Assembly: GCA_038502055.1 (NCBI GenBank)
Contig: JAXRKN010000037.1
Coordinates: 372,001 to 436,000 of the forward strand
Reading direction: 5' to 3'
DNA from: Tanytarsus gracilentus
Lineage: Eukaryota; Arthropoda; Insecta; Diptera; Chironomidae
Length of the DNA stretch: 64,000 nucleotides
Positions within the stretch are counted from its first letter, which is position 1. Every line of letters starts with the position of its first letter. The notes beneath the pieces are model-generated. The model made no database searches and had not been told where the DNA came from. It was given only the letters and a program-made list of their open reading frames with translations. Positions 10,016 through 22,797 of the stretch are shown here, in pieces. The translations under genes were made by a program, and so were the position numbers.

Positions 10016-10333
10016 AATTGAACGTAGTTTTGCATAAACCAAAAAAAATGACTGTAAAAAACACCACATGCCTGCTTCGAAATCACATTTTTTTGAAATT
10101 TTTTCAACCGCTCGATTTTTATTTGCTAAAATCTTAAAAATTAAGATAAAAGAATGATAACACTTCATAAAAATCGCCACCAAACTGTTTTCTTGTCTGG
10201 TAGTTAAAAAAAGTGTTTTTCCCAAATGAAAATCAAGCGGTTAAAAAATATTTCAAAAAAATGTGATTTCGAAGCAGGCATGTGGTGTTTTTTACAGTCA
10301 TTTTTTTTGGTTTATGCAAAACTACGTTCAATT
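10016..10333. repeat. Near-perfect inverted repeat (hairpin, MITE-like)
   Basis: The left arm starting AATTGAACGTAGTTTTGCAT at 10016 is repeated in reverse complement at the right end, finishing ATGCAAAACTACGTTCAATT at 10333. The outer 95-100 bp of each arm look identical; similarity continues more weakly to about 10126 and 10215. The loop of about 90 bp carries no gene. No target-site duplication was found next to the ends. It could be a small non-autonomous DNA transposon or a long-hairpin RNA source. Confidence 0.8.
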
Positions 10334-13300
10334 ATTGTAGAAAAACTTTTGTACATAATTTATGTTGAATAAAAATCAAATTCGATGGAAAAAGTGTGCA
10401 TGTTTTGTGCTTCATAAAGTTCGTTGGGAGTTGATTTTTAAATATTTTTCTGATAAAGCTTTCAACAAATCCTGTAAGTTCAACATACAAATTTAAATTT
10501 CTCAAAATATTTTGTCCCTAAAGTGTTAATAACTCATTGACAAAGACAATTTATCTTAATCAATTCAATTTTTTAACAAACTCAACAATGAGCATAACTC
10601 GTTTTTCGTTAAAAGTGCATTTGAGTCTCACGAGAGAGCTTTTGCGTTACTCTCTTCGCTCTCACGAAAATTTTGCTACCTTTTCAAGCTCTGTATTTTC
10701 TGACTTTTCCTTCTTCCTCGGTTATAACGAGATGTTGCACGGAGAAAAATATTTTCTCATTCGGAGATTGAACGTCGAGGAAAGTTGTTGTGAAAATTTG
10801 TGCTTATCAAACGTGCGGTGAGAGAGTATAAGCATTGCTAGTGAAATATAAAAGGGAATATTCATCACTTAGAAGGTGAGGTGTGTGATATAAAAAAATG
10901 TGAATACAAGTCCTGACGCCAGGGAAAAAGGAAAATTTTCCTTTTTGTTCCTAGATTATTTTCTAGTTTTCTTAAAGAACTTTTTTTTATTAAATTGTAA
11001 AATTTTGAGTTTTAAACTTTTTTAAAATTTAGTTTTTTAAAATATTTCAGTTTTAAATGAATTTCAAATAATTTATCAAGATTAATAATTTTTTTTTATC
11101 AGCTTAAAATTTTCATATTTGAGGGAAAATTACTTCCTGAGAAAAATGTTCATAAAATGAACTATAAAAAAATGTGAAGAAAATTCTCTCATGAGTTTAA
11201 TTTTGAAAAGTGTCTAATTAATGTGAAGAAAAAATTTTCATCGAAAAAAAATATATTTTTTTCAAAAATCATTTCAGTGTTTAATTCATATAATAACAAT
11301 TGTTCGTGAGGCATTAAGATAGAAATAATCGTTAACTTAATTCAAGGTGAAACATTCTTAAACTGATGTGTGTTGCGGTTAGTAAAATGAGAATTAATTA
11401 AATATTTCTTCCTCCACAAAATGTGTTGTGAACAAAAATTTACATGAGAAAAAGAGAGCTCATAACGATTAATGCAAATTGTTTGTTTGGCTGATAACCC
11501 GGCAATATACATTGAGCTTCATAGAAAAAAAAGCGAGGTGCGATAAGATAAGAGGAAAAAGGTGTATATATACAAAATAATTCTGTGTGCATAAAGATCG
11601 ACCGTTCGTAAAGAGAAAAACTCTCTGTCTCGAGGTTTATTTGCATAGATTAAAGCTCTTAATTTGCGCCACTGTTGCTGCTACATCCCTTCAAGGGACG
11701 AGATTGAGGTAAGTTTTTTCTCTACCCTCTTTTGAGAGTAAAATTCATTTCCACGATTAGCAAAATTAAATTCTTCTTTCATTCTTTGCTCACTCGTGCT
11801 GAAAGAATTCCAATTTTAACGCTTTTTATTGCACAATTACTACAATAAAAAAGTTTTTTTCCCTTCTCCTTGTTAAAAATACCGAGAAAGCACAACAAAA
11901 GAAAATTTGTGCAATATTAAATAAAAAAATTTTGCTGATCCCAACTCAAATTTACTAATTAGAGAAAAACTTGCATACCAATTGAAAACTCAAAAATAGC
12001 TGCATTCATAAATTTTAACCCACTTTTAAAGTCAAATATTAGTCATTAACATAAACGGAACAAAAATCGAGGTTACTTTTTTCTGATAAGGCACGCATTT
12101 TTTTTACAAAAGTATTAAAATTGTAAAATTTCTTATTTGAATTCCTCGTGGAATTAGAATCGTTAAAAAAAAGCTGAAATAAGAAAATCGAAAGCAATTT
12201 TATTCACATTTGAATGAGCTTTTCAAACGGTAACTAGGATAATCTCTTAGCCCACTTTAAATTGAATGATTTCTTTTTCATTTCTGTTCAATGTAACTTT
12301 CAAAAAATAAACAATCTGATCTGAGAGGAAGATTTCTTTAAATCAAAATTGAAAAGCATCTAGAAACTAAATTTTATCAATTTTTTTGTTCTCAAGTGAC
12401 GTTCACCTAATTGATTTATTTTTAGAAAAAAAAACAATAACGAAAACATTTTGAGATGTGCTTGTACAACCAACACGTAGTCGATAGCGCAAAATGTATA
12501 AGTTTCGTATGAGATGAGTTGATGGAAGAAAAATATTACTTAATGCTTTAATTTTCTTCCTCTTTCACTCTTCGTCCTTTTGTACGCTTCACACACCCAC
12601 GTCGAATTCCACAGATGATATAGTCTTTAAGACCTTCCCTTTTGTGATTGAGCATTATGTGAGAGTGTTTTTAGAATTAGTATTCAGCAATGGTCACAAA
12701 CACGTGAATACCATGTCTCTACAATGATTCATTACATACAATTAACTGCGACGATTATACTCATTTGGACGATATTCGGCAAATTTCAACAATGCCAGTC
12801 ACATCCGAACCCTCTCAGTTCAACACAATTGATTTCAATTGCAAATTTTTTATTAACGAAAAAAAATGATTAAAGACTTAAAAAATATTTCGACTGAAAC
12901 TTTTTCTTTTGTTGCGAGAGGAAAAAGTCTGTGGAAATAAATATTTACTAAAGCAACTCAATATCTTCCACTCTCAATAGTATTTTTCACATTATCTCAA
13001 ATTTCACTGCGAGGCGAAAGAGTGAAGCGCAAAGTAGTCGATACTCACATGGATCTCGAGACTGTTTTGTTTCAATTTTCATTGTTTTATGGAATTATCT
13101 TGTAGAAATGAATTGTATAACATTTAAAGTTTAATTGAATAAATTAAAAAACTTTATTTTGAAATTAAAAATTTAAAAATAAAAAAGCTAAAATTTTATC
13201 ACCTCAAAATTTATGAATTTTTTAAAACAAAAATCTTAAAATTCCCCACAATATTTAAATAAAACAATTTCAAACTCTCAAAGTAGCTTTTCTAAAACTT

Positions 13301-16300
13301 CGAAATAAATTCTTTATTTTAAATCAAATTACTTCGATTGGATGGACGGTCGATGATCCTTTTTTTGACCCTCGAAAAATTCAAAGTTCATTTTCTTTAT
13401 AAAATCTTTTGTTTTTCTTTTAAATTGAGGAAAAAAAGGGAAATGTGAAGCACTTAATCAATAGAGTGATAACGGAGAATAAATGTCCATTTCTAGGCTC
13501 TTTTTTGCCTTCTCATTCGATTTGATTTCATTACACACATTCGTAGTCCCTGAAGGAGGAAAATATTCCGGGTGTGTTATTCACCAAAATGAATCATTGC
13601 AAAAGCACTTTTTTCATTTCTCGCCATGACTTAGGGCCTGCTGTTCGACTGGGGGTTAAATCGGAATTTATTTATAGCAATTTTGTGTTATTTACAACCA
13701 TAAACTCTCATCTGACAGAGCGTTACATAAATTTACCACAGAGAGCTAAACAGCCACTGATAAAGCTGTAATGCAGCGCAAAATAGAAATGTACAAGTAT
13801 GTGAGAAAATTATACGTCATTGAGAAACGTAAATAGTCGAAGTGAACTCATCAGCGATTAAATTGAATTCAATGACATTCGTGGTGAATAAGGACTGGAT
13901 AAATTGGCAATGGCTCAATTCGAAGTGGAATGGTGTGTTTATTAGGTCAATTGAGATATCATGGATATGGCACATTTATATGAGGGTGATGTTATCGATA
14001 GATTTATAACTTGACATTGAGAGAGGTTAAAACATAAATGTGGAAATTGAATTGAGGAGAAAAATAATTGAAAATTTTCTGAAATTCTTAAAAAAAATCA
14101 ATAATTCCTGGATTTAATATTTCCAATTCAGATTTAATCGAAAAATAATTTTCTTCATTTTATTTACTCAAATTATTGATTTTATGAACCTTAATCACAA
14201 ACACGGTAAAAAAGAAAACTTTTTCCTTCTCCATCTTTTCATTCCGGCTAATCCTTGTACAGTGCTCATAAATAATAAATTTTATATTTTCTCGTATTGA
14301 TGGAGGTAAAAATGTATTTATTTTTCGTTGAAAGCATGTTTAGGAAAATATGAAAAACAATTAGGTTTGCGTTAGAATTTTTTTGAATCTTTTGAATGTG
14401 TGTGCTTGAGTTTGAAAATATAAGCAAAAAACTACACATCTGAAATCGAAGTAAAAAGCTTTGTAAGTACTTTAGAGAAAGCTATTTACTTTTATGCACT
14501 CGTACGAGTGATCATTAGTTAGCACTCAAAACTCCCATCAAATTATTCACTTCATTTCATTTTCTAGCAATGCCTTGCTTTAACGATATTCTTATTTACT
14601 GCGCTATGGCCGTTTACTTACTTAAGGGAGAAATAAAGGCAGCTTGAGGAGAATAAATTTGTCTAAAAAATATCTACGAAAGCGCTTACAAAAGTTGTGA
14701 TGGAGAAAAAGTTTCGAGAATAGGATACTTAAGTCGCCCAGAGAGATTGCATGACGATAGTGGTCGAAATCGTTATCGAATTTCAAATAAAGTGGAAATA
14801 AATAATTTAAAGTTCAAACCCATCCTATGAAAATAAATTTAAAAACTTTCAAGTCGATTTTTATGTTGGCATAAACTTTTACATCAAGAGAATTTTTCTT
14901 GTTTTGTTGAAAAAATTTTTATGTACGGATGAGACATAAAATTTGACTAACTGTCTGTATATCCTCAAAAGCCGAAGCGAAATCTGTTTTGAATTTCCTT
15001 TGAGCACTCAAGCGCTTCTTACGATTATTTCACTTCCGGGTGAAAAGCTATTGTTTATGGCTTTTCACATATACGTTCATGTGTGGAGAGTTGAGGGAAA
15101 ATAGAAAAACTAATTTCAATTTTACCACAAAATTATGGACAGTAAATGTGGATGAATATTCATGAGAGCTTTTTGACAAAAATTCTTTTAAACTTATTTC
15201 TTCATCAAATTATCTCACAATATTGTTTCATCGGTGTGTTAATAATTTGTGAATCAGCTTGAAAATGAAAACCTGTTAGCATTTTATCGATTAAAGGCTG
15301 AACGTTTTCTCACATACACACGCATGAAAATATAAAAGAACGATTTTTTTGTTGATATACTTTCTCATTCTTCTGTAAGCTGCGACACAATGTTGCCGTC
15401 GTTACCGTGTCTCTCTCACACATGTGAATGCATGAACGAGGAAGGTAGGAAAGTCAACATAGAGGAGGAAAATAATAATGGATTGAAGCGTCTTTCTGTT
15501 GGATGCTGTTGCCATATATTTTAATAAAAATTCTAGTGGCATGCCCTCGAGTCTTGCATATACACACACGTGTACACAAATTAAGCATTTTAAGAGCTTT
15601 CAACATTTAAATGAGTTCACGTCGAAAGCTCCTTTATTTAGAATTATTCATGCTAATCCCTTCTTTATTGCACTCATCGATTTGTTTATACGAAGAATGA
15701 CAATGAAGTTTGTTTTAGTTGCCTCAAGCGATTAAAACACAAACTGAATTGAATATTTCATGTGGAAATTTAAATTCAATGGAAACTTCAAGCGTGTGCT
15801 TATTTCCTCTCTCTTCACACATATTTGCGAGTGAGTGTTTTATGGTAAATAAAGAATGATGCAAATATTGATTATCAACATTGGGATATTAATGCGTTTA
15901 TGATCGTGCGAATAATAAATGAAGTGATTATAAATTATTTAAAAAATTCAGAATTAATTTTGGTTTCTCTTTAAAAATTTGTTGAAATTTAAAACCACAA
16001 AATCATTTAATATTAATCACCAAATTATGATCAAGATAAGTCAGAACAAAAAATTATTTTAGCGTGCAACAAAGTTAATCCTAATTGATTTTTCATGGGC
16101 ACTTAACTCTACTCGAAAGAAAGAAAAAACATCATGAAGAAACTCTCAAGGATGTTTTTGCCTACGATTATCTAGAAAAACGCTTTCGCAAGAGGTGAAA
16201 AAGTTTTATAGGATTCAAATTAGCGGTTTTTTATTGCGTGCTCTTGAAGCCACTAGTTAAGATTATTTCAAACACAAACATTCTCTTAACGAGCGCAGAA

Positions 16301-19300
16301 ACAAAAGAATTTCAATTAAAAATGAGAAAAACTCATCACAGCTAGAAACTTCCTAGCAATTATTTTCATTTTCTCTTTGTGTACTTTTTCCATCATCATC
16401 TATTAACGGTAGCTTCAAATTAACAGTAGAAAACTGAGCAGTGTGCCTTTTTTTGTTGAAATGTGAGAGTGAAGCGCCATGGACTAATTATAGACGTAAG
16501 AGATAAATAAACAGGAGCTTAACATTTGTACACGACAACACAACATGAGACTGAACAGTTTTTAATTAATCTCTAATTGAAACCAAATGTGTTTGAGCAT
16601 CGCACGTTGTCAGCTAGCTCAATTATATAGCAGAGCTTGTTTGTCCTCAAGAGGTTTAATTTGTGGTTTTTGTTTGAATCACTTTTTGTATCTTATTTTT
16701 AGAATAAATATTTTAAAATTTAAATGATTGGTTTTATGGAAATACTTTTGAAATAAGTTTAAAAATTATAAAATTTGCTAAAAATCTCTGCAGATTTTTC
16801 TCGCAAAAGTTCTAAATAATGAAATTATATCAAACACCCTGTTAGTAAGTGCTATGTTAATATTTTAAATTCTATTGCAAACATTGTAAATTAACTTTAA
16901 AAAATTTCAACTAATTTTTCTTCAAGTTCAATTACTTTTTCACTGGCAACAGTGAATTGTTAGTCATCGCGTCAATATTGGAATTTATAAACATTTGTTC
17001 GCGTTTTTTCTTTCTAACAAAATTTGACCTTCTCCATGAAACTCGCATCCGAAAGTAAAGTAAATATTTGCAGCTATAAACAATTATATGTATTTTATTT
17101 TTTTTGCTGGAGAAATTTAATCGCAATAATGCTTTATTTATGGTTTACGTGCACGCTCTTCATTCATCGCAATTTATTTTTTTTCGCATAAATTTTTATG
17201 TCTCTTCATTTGGTGAATTGTTGCTTGCAAAAACATTTTCCTGGATAAAAAACAACTTTCAAGTTATCATTTTTGTAGTAAGAAAAAGAATTTTTCAACT
17301 AACGTTAATTTATTTTTTTTTAAAATCTCCTATTTTACATTAAATCAAATTGAGACATTTCTCATCAAAGTCTTAATGAAGCAATGAACCGACTATAACT
17401 CTCATCATCGCAATTAATTAATTAAATTCATTGATTAATCTTATCTTTATCTTACTCATTCTCTCCTAAGCATGGTCCAACTTTTCTCTTACCCTCTTAT
17501 CTTTGCAGCTGTTGAGATTTTCCTCGTTCTATTTACTTGCCCTTTTGCACATGAAAAAACCATTAAAGAACAACAATAACAAAAATCGCCGCCAATGCTT
17601 AAGAGAATAGAAGTGAAATATGAGCCCTTTTCTTTGTGATTTGATGAAGTATTGCGAGTATATAAAAGTTTGCTTAGCATTGCTGAGAAATTTATGTCGT
17701 AAATTTATACGACAAAAGGAATTAAGAAAATCTGATGATTATTGCCAAAGCATACCACATAATCGTATTTAATCATAAGCCATTGTCAAGCGAGTAAATA
17801 GTTTTATTAATTTTACTTTTCTAACAAATGAAACCATATCAGAATATATCTTTTAATTAATTTTTCGGCAATTTTATTCATTACCAAATTTTCAATTAAT
17901 TTTTAATTAAAACTTATATAACATTATTTAACGATAATTTTTGTAAAATTATTCTGAATTACACGATCTGCTAAAGGGGCAAATATTATTAATGTGTGAG
18001 GGCTCGTGCAGGTTAAAGTGAGCCCACAAATTTTTGAACACTCAGCCGTGGAGAAAAACGTTAAATTTTCTCGATGGCACAATATCGATATCAATCACTA
18101 TAATTGACGCTATGATTCACTTCCATATCGATGATGTATTAGATATAAATTGAATTCATTCGATGGTGTTTTGCCTCGTGTATCATGCTGATAAATGATG
18201 CAGAGAAAAATAATTTTTTGCGTTCGAAAATAATTATTTTTGAAGTTGATGTGTTTATGACATTTATGAGATTTCTTGTCGTACTTTCAAAGAGACCAAC
18301 CAAAAATTGCTATCGGAAAATTGTAGAAAAGTTGAAACACCACTCAAACAAACATAAAATTTGCGACGTAATGAAATTTAATAAGAGGAATGTTACGAAC
18401 AAAAAACTCTTAACCCGATAAAATGGCACGTTGACGTGACCACATTTACATTCATTAATTTCCCGGAAATTACGAGTAATTAAGTCCGAAAATAACTTCA
18501 ACACATTAGTTAAACGAAAGGAGCATTTCGAATACCCCATATTGATTTCTTCGTCGAGGACAAATGATAGAAAATTAGGATAAAAATGCGTGACGCTTAA
18601 AAAGTCAATGTCATTAACATCGTTACGATTAATTTTGTTATTTTTTCTCATTACGGATTTTATGTCTTTCAATATTTCACTTTCAAACCGCATCATTTTT
18701 TGGAGTCTTATTTCATCTCACCATTTTGAGACTCTTGGCCTAACCACTTACTTTTCATCAAAAGCAATTTGGAAATTTTTTTTAACGGCAAAACCAAGAA
18801 AAATCTATTTTAAAGAATCTTAAAGTGAATGAAACAAGAAATTTCTTTTGTTAGCAGAGGTTCGAAATTTTCACGTTCAATTTAGCTCTAATTGTTCAAA
18901 TGATAGACAATTACTTGAAATTTTGTGTCATTCTCTAGAGGCTCATTCACTAATTTAACAATTTAAGTGAGGAATCATTTGATAAATTTATAAATAAATT
19001 TTATGTTTCTCGAGTTTTCAGTTTTTTCTCGAATCATTGAATTTATCTTCCTGGAAAATATTCAGCAAACAAAAATCACTCAGTTTAGAAAATTTTTACT
19101 CAGTTAGGAATTTTTTCTGAGAAGTAAATTTTTCGTGCAACACTTTGGATCCTTTTTTCGGAGAATAATAATAAGAAGTATCAATATTATTTTTTGAATG
19201 AAGCACTTGAAGGGATTTAATTAAATTTACGGCGGCATCGTGTACAAAAAATGAGGCAGATATGATGGAAAAATCCCCTTTTGTAAATTTTGCGGCTTTT

Positions 19301-22300
19301 GTGTTCAAGTGAAAAGTGGAAGAAGATCTTTGAGCATACTTTCACCACAAAATGAATTTTTTCATCTTTTAAAGCTCTGTTGAGCATCAAAATAATTTTC
19401 GGCATTAAATCGGAAAATTTTCCATAACAGAGTGAAGGAGTTTGTAGAAAGTTTAGAACTTTACTCAGCTGTTAATTTATTCTATTAGTATTTTAGCATA
19501 CGTTGAGCGTCTCAGAACAAAGTAAAAGAGTTATCATAGCGAAAAACTGAATATTCAATTATTTAAAAGAAAATGGAAAGATGCGATGAAAAAAGACAGA
19601 AAAATTAAGTGCTTGATGAACTCAAGCGAACTTACACATTTAATTAAGTGATGTAATTTAATTAATTTTTATACAGCAATGAAGGAACTTGTTCAGATTG
19701 GTGATGATGGCATTAAATTTAAAGCAGAAATTTTACGAAACGAACTTTAATATTTTTTAAAAATCTTCAAATATTTCCATGATAATGGAACAAAAATCTA
19801 ATGCGAATTGAAAGCACTCAAGGAAGTTTAATACATTTAAATGCATCAAAAGCTTATTCAGTGAACATTAAAATTAATTTTTTTCTCAGAATGTAAAACT
19901 GAAATGCTCACAATGAAAGAAACAAGCTTCCGAGCAATTACGTAAATGCATCTCACTTGTTTATGACATGTGCTGCTGAGTGAAATTGATATGATATGAT
20001 AGAGAGACAGACAAGGGTATTAATAATTCTGAGGTATTTTCATATCAAGGAAATAAATTTCAAAAGAATTTCTACATGAAAACTCATAAATCCATTTCCA
20101 TGTTAATTAAATCAGAAAATGTATGATTATGCATTTTGATTTATATCCATGGTAACTTATGGTGTCTTCAGTCAAAACTTTTCTAGAAAATTTATTTAAA
20201 CCTATGAGAGGAAAATTGTGTTGATTAATTTATGATCTGTGTGTTGAGATAACTTTTAAAATTTAATTGATTAACTTTTATAGCTTCATTTCAAATTTTC
20301 AGTTTCAAAATTCAATAATGAAATTTCCAAGTGCATGACTCGTCAGTTAGTCTTGAGTAAATATTTAACATCATTATTATAGCCTAAAACAAGCCATCGA
20401 CATAAATTTCCATTTTCAAATTGATATTTCAATTTCATATCGGCACGAAAAGGCAATGGAGAGTTTTACAAGTTGATGTCTAATAAAATTTCCCTTTTTC
20501 TTTGTTTTTCTCTTCGATATAACTCATTTCCATGAACTAGCACACAAAGCACTATTTCTATTATTAGAAAGTTCTCTCTATAATGGAGCACATAAATTGA
20601 ATCAACTCAACCCTTTACGGATCGTCTCGTTTTCTTACTCATTCTCGACATATTTTCATATTGCAAGCTCTATCTTTGTAGAGTAGTTTATTTGAAATGA
20701 GCTCTCTAAATTTGAATATGTTCACATATATCTGCGTGGGGGTGAGAAAAACCTTCTTTATTGAATTCTTATTCAATCGAAAGGAAATTTTCATGAGAAA
20801 ACTCAGAATGGGTGAAAAAAAATTCGATACACGAAAGTGGAAAAATATTTTCTTACTAAATTTGTCTTTTATCGAGAGAAAAATTTTGTCTCCAAGCTTC
20901 ATGCAATAAATAGAAAATTCACTCATGGGCCTTGAATATTTTCTCGATGAGAGTGCACAAATTTGAAACACACGGAAAATTAAATTGTTGTGTTTGAAAA
21001 TTTTTGATCATTTTGTCAATTTAGAGCTTTTCTAAATTTAACCTAAAATAACCGCAAGAGATTTTTCCACCTTTTGCATTATTATTTGAATTGTTTTCTT
21101 ATTCCCTCCTTTGCCATCAACATTTTTGTTTTGTATTTTGAAAATTTGCTTCAAGCATCAACTAAAATAACAATCATGAAAGCAAAAGGGATTGGTAAGC
21201 GGAATTTTCCATTCTTACTTCGCTTCCTTCTAATGTCGAGAGTTTAATTTAAAGTCAACGTTTATCGTAATTGCTTTCACCGTCTGAGGCAATGGGTTTT
21301 TCTCGTAAAGTTTTATTGCTTCCTCCATTAACTTTATTTTCTTTATCGATATTCCATGAGGTGGTTTTCAGTGCTATTGAAAAGTTTCAAGTTTGCAATT
21401 TTCTTAACTCAATAATTGTATGATGAAATGAACTATACATAGAGTACTATAGATGATGTGAGCAAGAAGCCACACTTTTAAATGCTTTAACAAATTACAT
21501 CACGAAAACTCCAAAATCCTATCAAGAGTTTTCATAAAACTTTATTTTATATCCTCGTCATTGCTTGTATCAACATAAAAGCATCTGCAGAGTTGTTCAT
21601 TAAAAGTATTTTCTGTTATCATAATATTTTTCTGAGATATAAAATTTTCAGACCGTAGAATATTCAATCTTTCTACTTTACCTTTATTATCTGCGGTACA
21701 AAATTACTGAAAAGGGAAATTTTTGTTTAAATGGATTCTGTAATTTGTTTGTTGATTATCACTGAAAAATAATTTTTAAAGCAAAGCAAAGAGAAAGAAA
21801 ATGTAGAAGAAATTGTTGTAGAAACATTTGATAAAACTGTCATTTTTTCTTAGAAGAAAAAGTTCACAACTTTATATTTTCAAATTAATTCACAGTTCCA
21901 TTCACAACTAATTGAAACACCCGAAAACCTATTCACAGACTTTTCAATTCTCTCAAAGTTTTTAAATTGTTGATTCGAATAATTTTCCTAATGACCTCCT
22001 CCAAATAAATTATTCAAAAAGTTGATCTTGAATTGAAAACATAAAAAAATTTTCTTCTCAGATGATAAACTGAAAATAACTCGAGGAAATGAAAAATTTC
22101 CGGCATCATAATATTTTCATTACATCACCGCCTGAGAGGAAAAACTAAAAGCATTTGCACGCCTAAAACTTTTTTAAAATTTTTCCCATCATCTGTGTAA
22201 ATTATCTCATTAAAAATTTTCCCCGAGTCTCATATTTTCACATCTAATAATTATCATTATGATGCTTTCAAAGTTGCAGAAAACTTTTGAGCCAAATTAG

Positions 22301-22551
22301 ATTTACAGCAAAAGCCTTTTTTAGCGTTTCCTTTCTTTTGCAAGGGTGAAACGAGATGGAGAGTTTATAAAAGAGAAAATGTGATTTATTAAGACATTTT
22401 GAAGTGATGATAAGATAAAGACGAACGACGATGAAGAATGAGTTGTATCATGGGATGTTTTATCGCTAGCTTAATTCAATTCTTCGTCATATGTGAGACA
22501 GTCGGAGTGTTAAAAAAAGTTAAACAAAATATTTTTTTTCTTTCTTAAAAC
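10334..22551. other. Long gene-free stretch
   Basis: About 12 kb of AT-rich DNA without an exon chain I can support. Short open frames here (for example near 10537-10821, 18310-18696, 20639-20971) have no domain, no splice partners and the composition of the surrounding DNA. There is one good TATA match (TATAAAAG, 10847-10854) and one strong donor context (GAG/GTAAGT near 11708-11709) that may belong to unannotated non-coding transcripts. No tRNA, rRNA or tandem array was seen. Confidence 0.5.
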
Positions 22552-22557
22552 TTTATT
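22552..22557 (-). promoter_or_regulatory. Poly(A) signal for carboxypeptidase last exon B
   Basis: AATAAA on the minus strand about 100 nt after the stop codon at 22657. Confidence 0.6.
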
Positions 22558-22656
22558 TAGTACTTTGTGATATAAATCGAAAAATAAATAATAAAATATC
22601 TATGAATTATATTTCACTGAGTGCTTTTGAATATTTTCGTAGGAATCAATAAGAAA

Positions 22657-22797
22657 TCAACCGAAAATGCTGTTAACAAACGTTGACAGCCCAGATGTGA
22701 GCGATGAAATGACGCCGGGGTCGCTTGCGGGAGCTTGTGGTGGACGATATTGAGGTGGGAGTCCCACAATTGGTCTCGAAATTGGACGTTCGCCGGG
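22657..22797 (-). CDS. Carboxypeptidase alternative last exon B
   Basis: Acceptor TTCATCAG then 46 codons and a stop, in phase 0 with the exon at 24506-24550. The tail is Pro-rich (PGERPISRPIVGLPPQYRPP) and ends with a mildly hydrophobic ISSLTSGLSTFVNSIFG. It contains a PPQY motif. Whether the end serves as a GPI-anchor signal is unclear: it is short and only weakly hydrophobic. Confidence 0.75.
   Translation of the reverse strand, partial: PGERPISRPIVGLPPQYRPPQAPASDPGVISSLTSGLSTFVNSIFG

Noticed and set aside
9986..10225. 79-codon minus-strand frame
   Set aside because: It lies across the arm and loop of the hairpin repeat; coding is incidental.
18310..18696. 128-codon minus-strand frame
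   Set aside because: No recognisable domain, opposite-strand frames overlap it, and there is no splice or promoter context.
20639..20971. 110-codon minus-strand frame
   Set aside because: Lys/Phe/Ile-rich translation typical of random AT-rich DNA, with no supporting signals.
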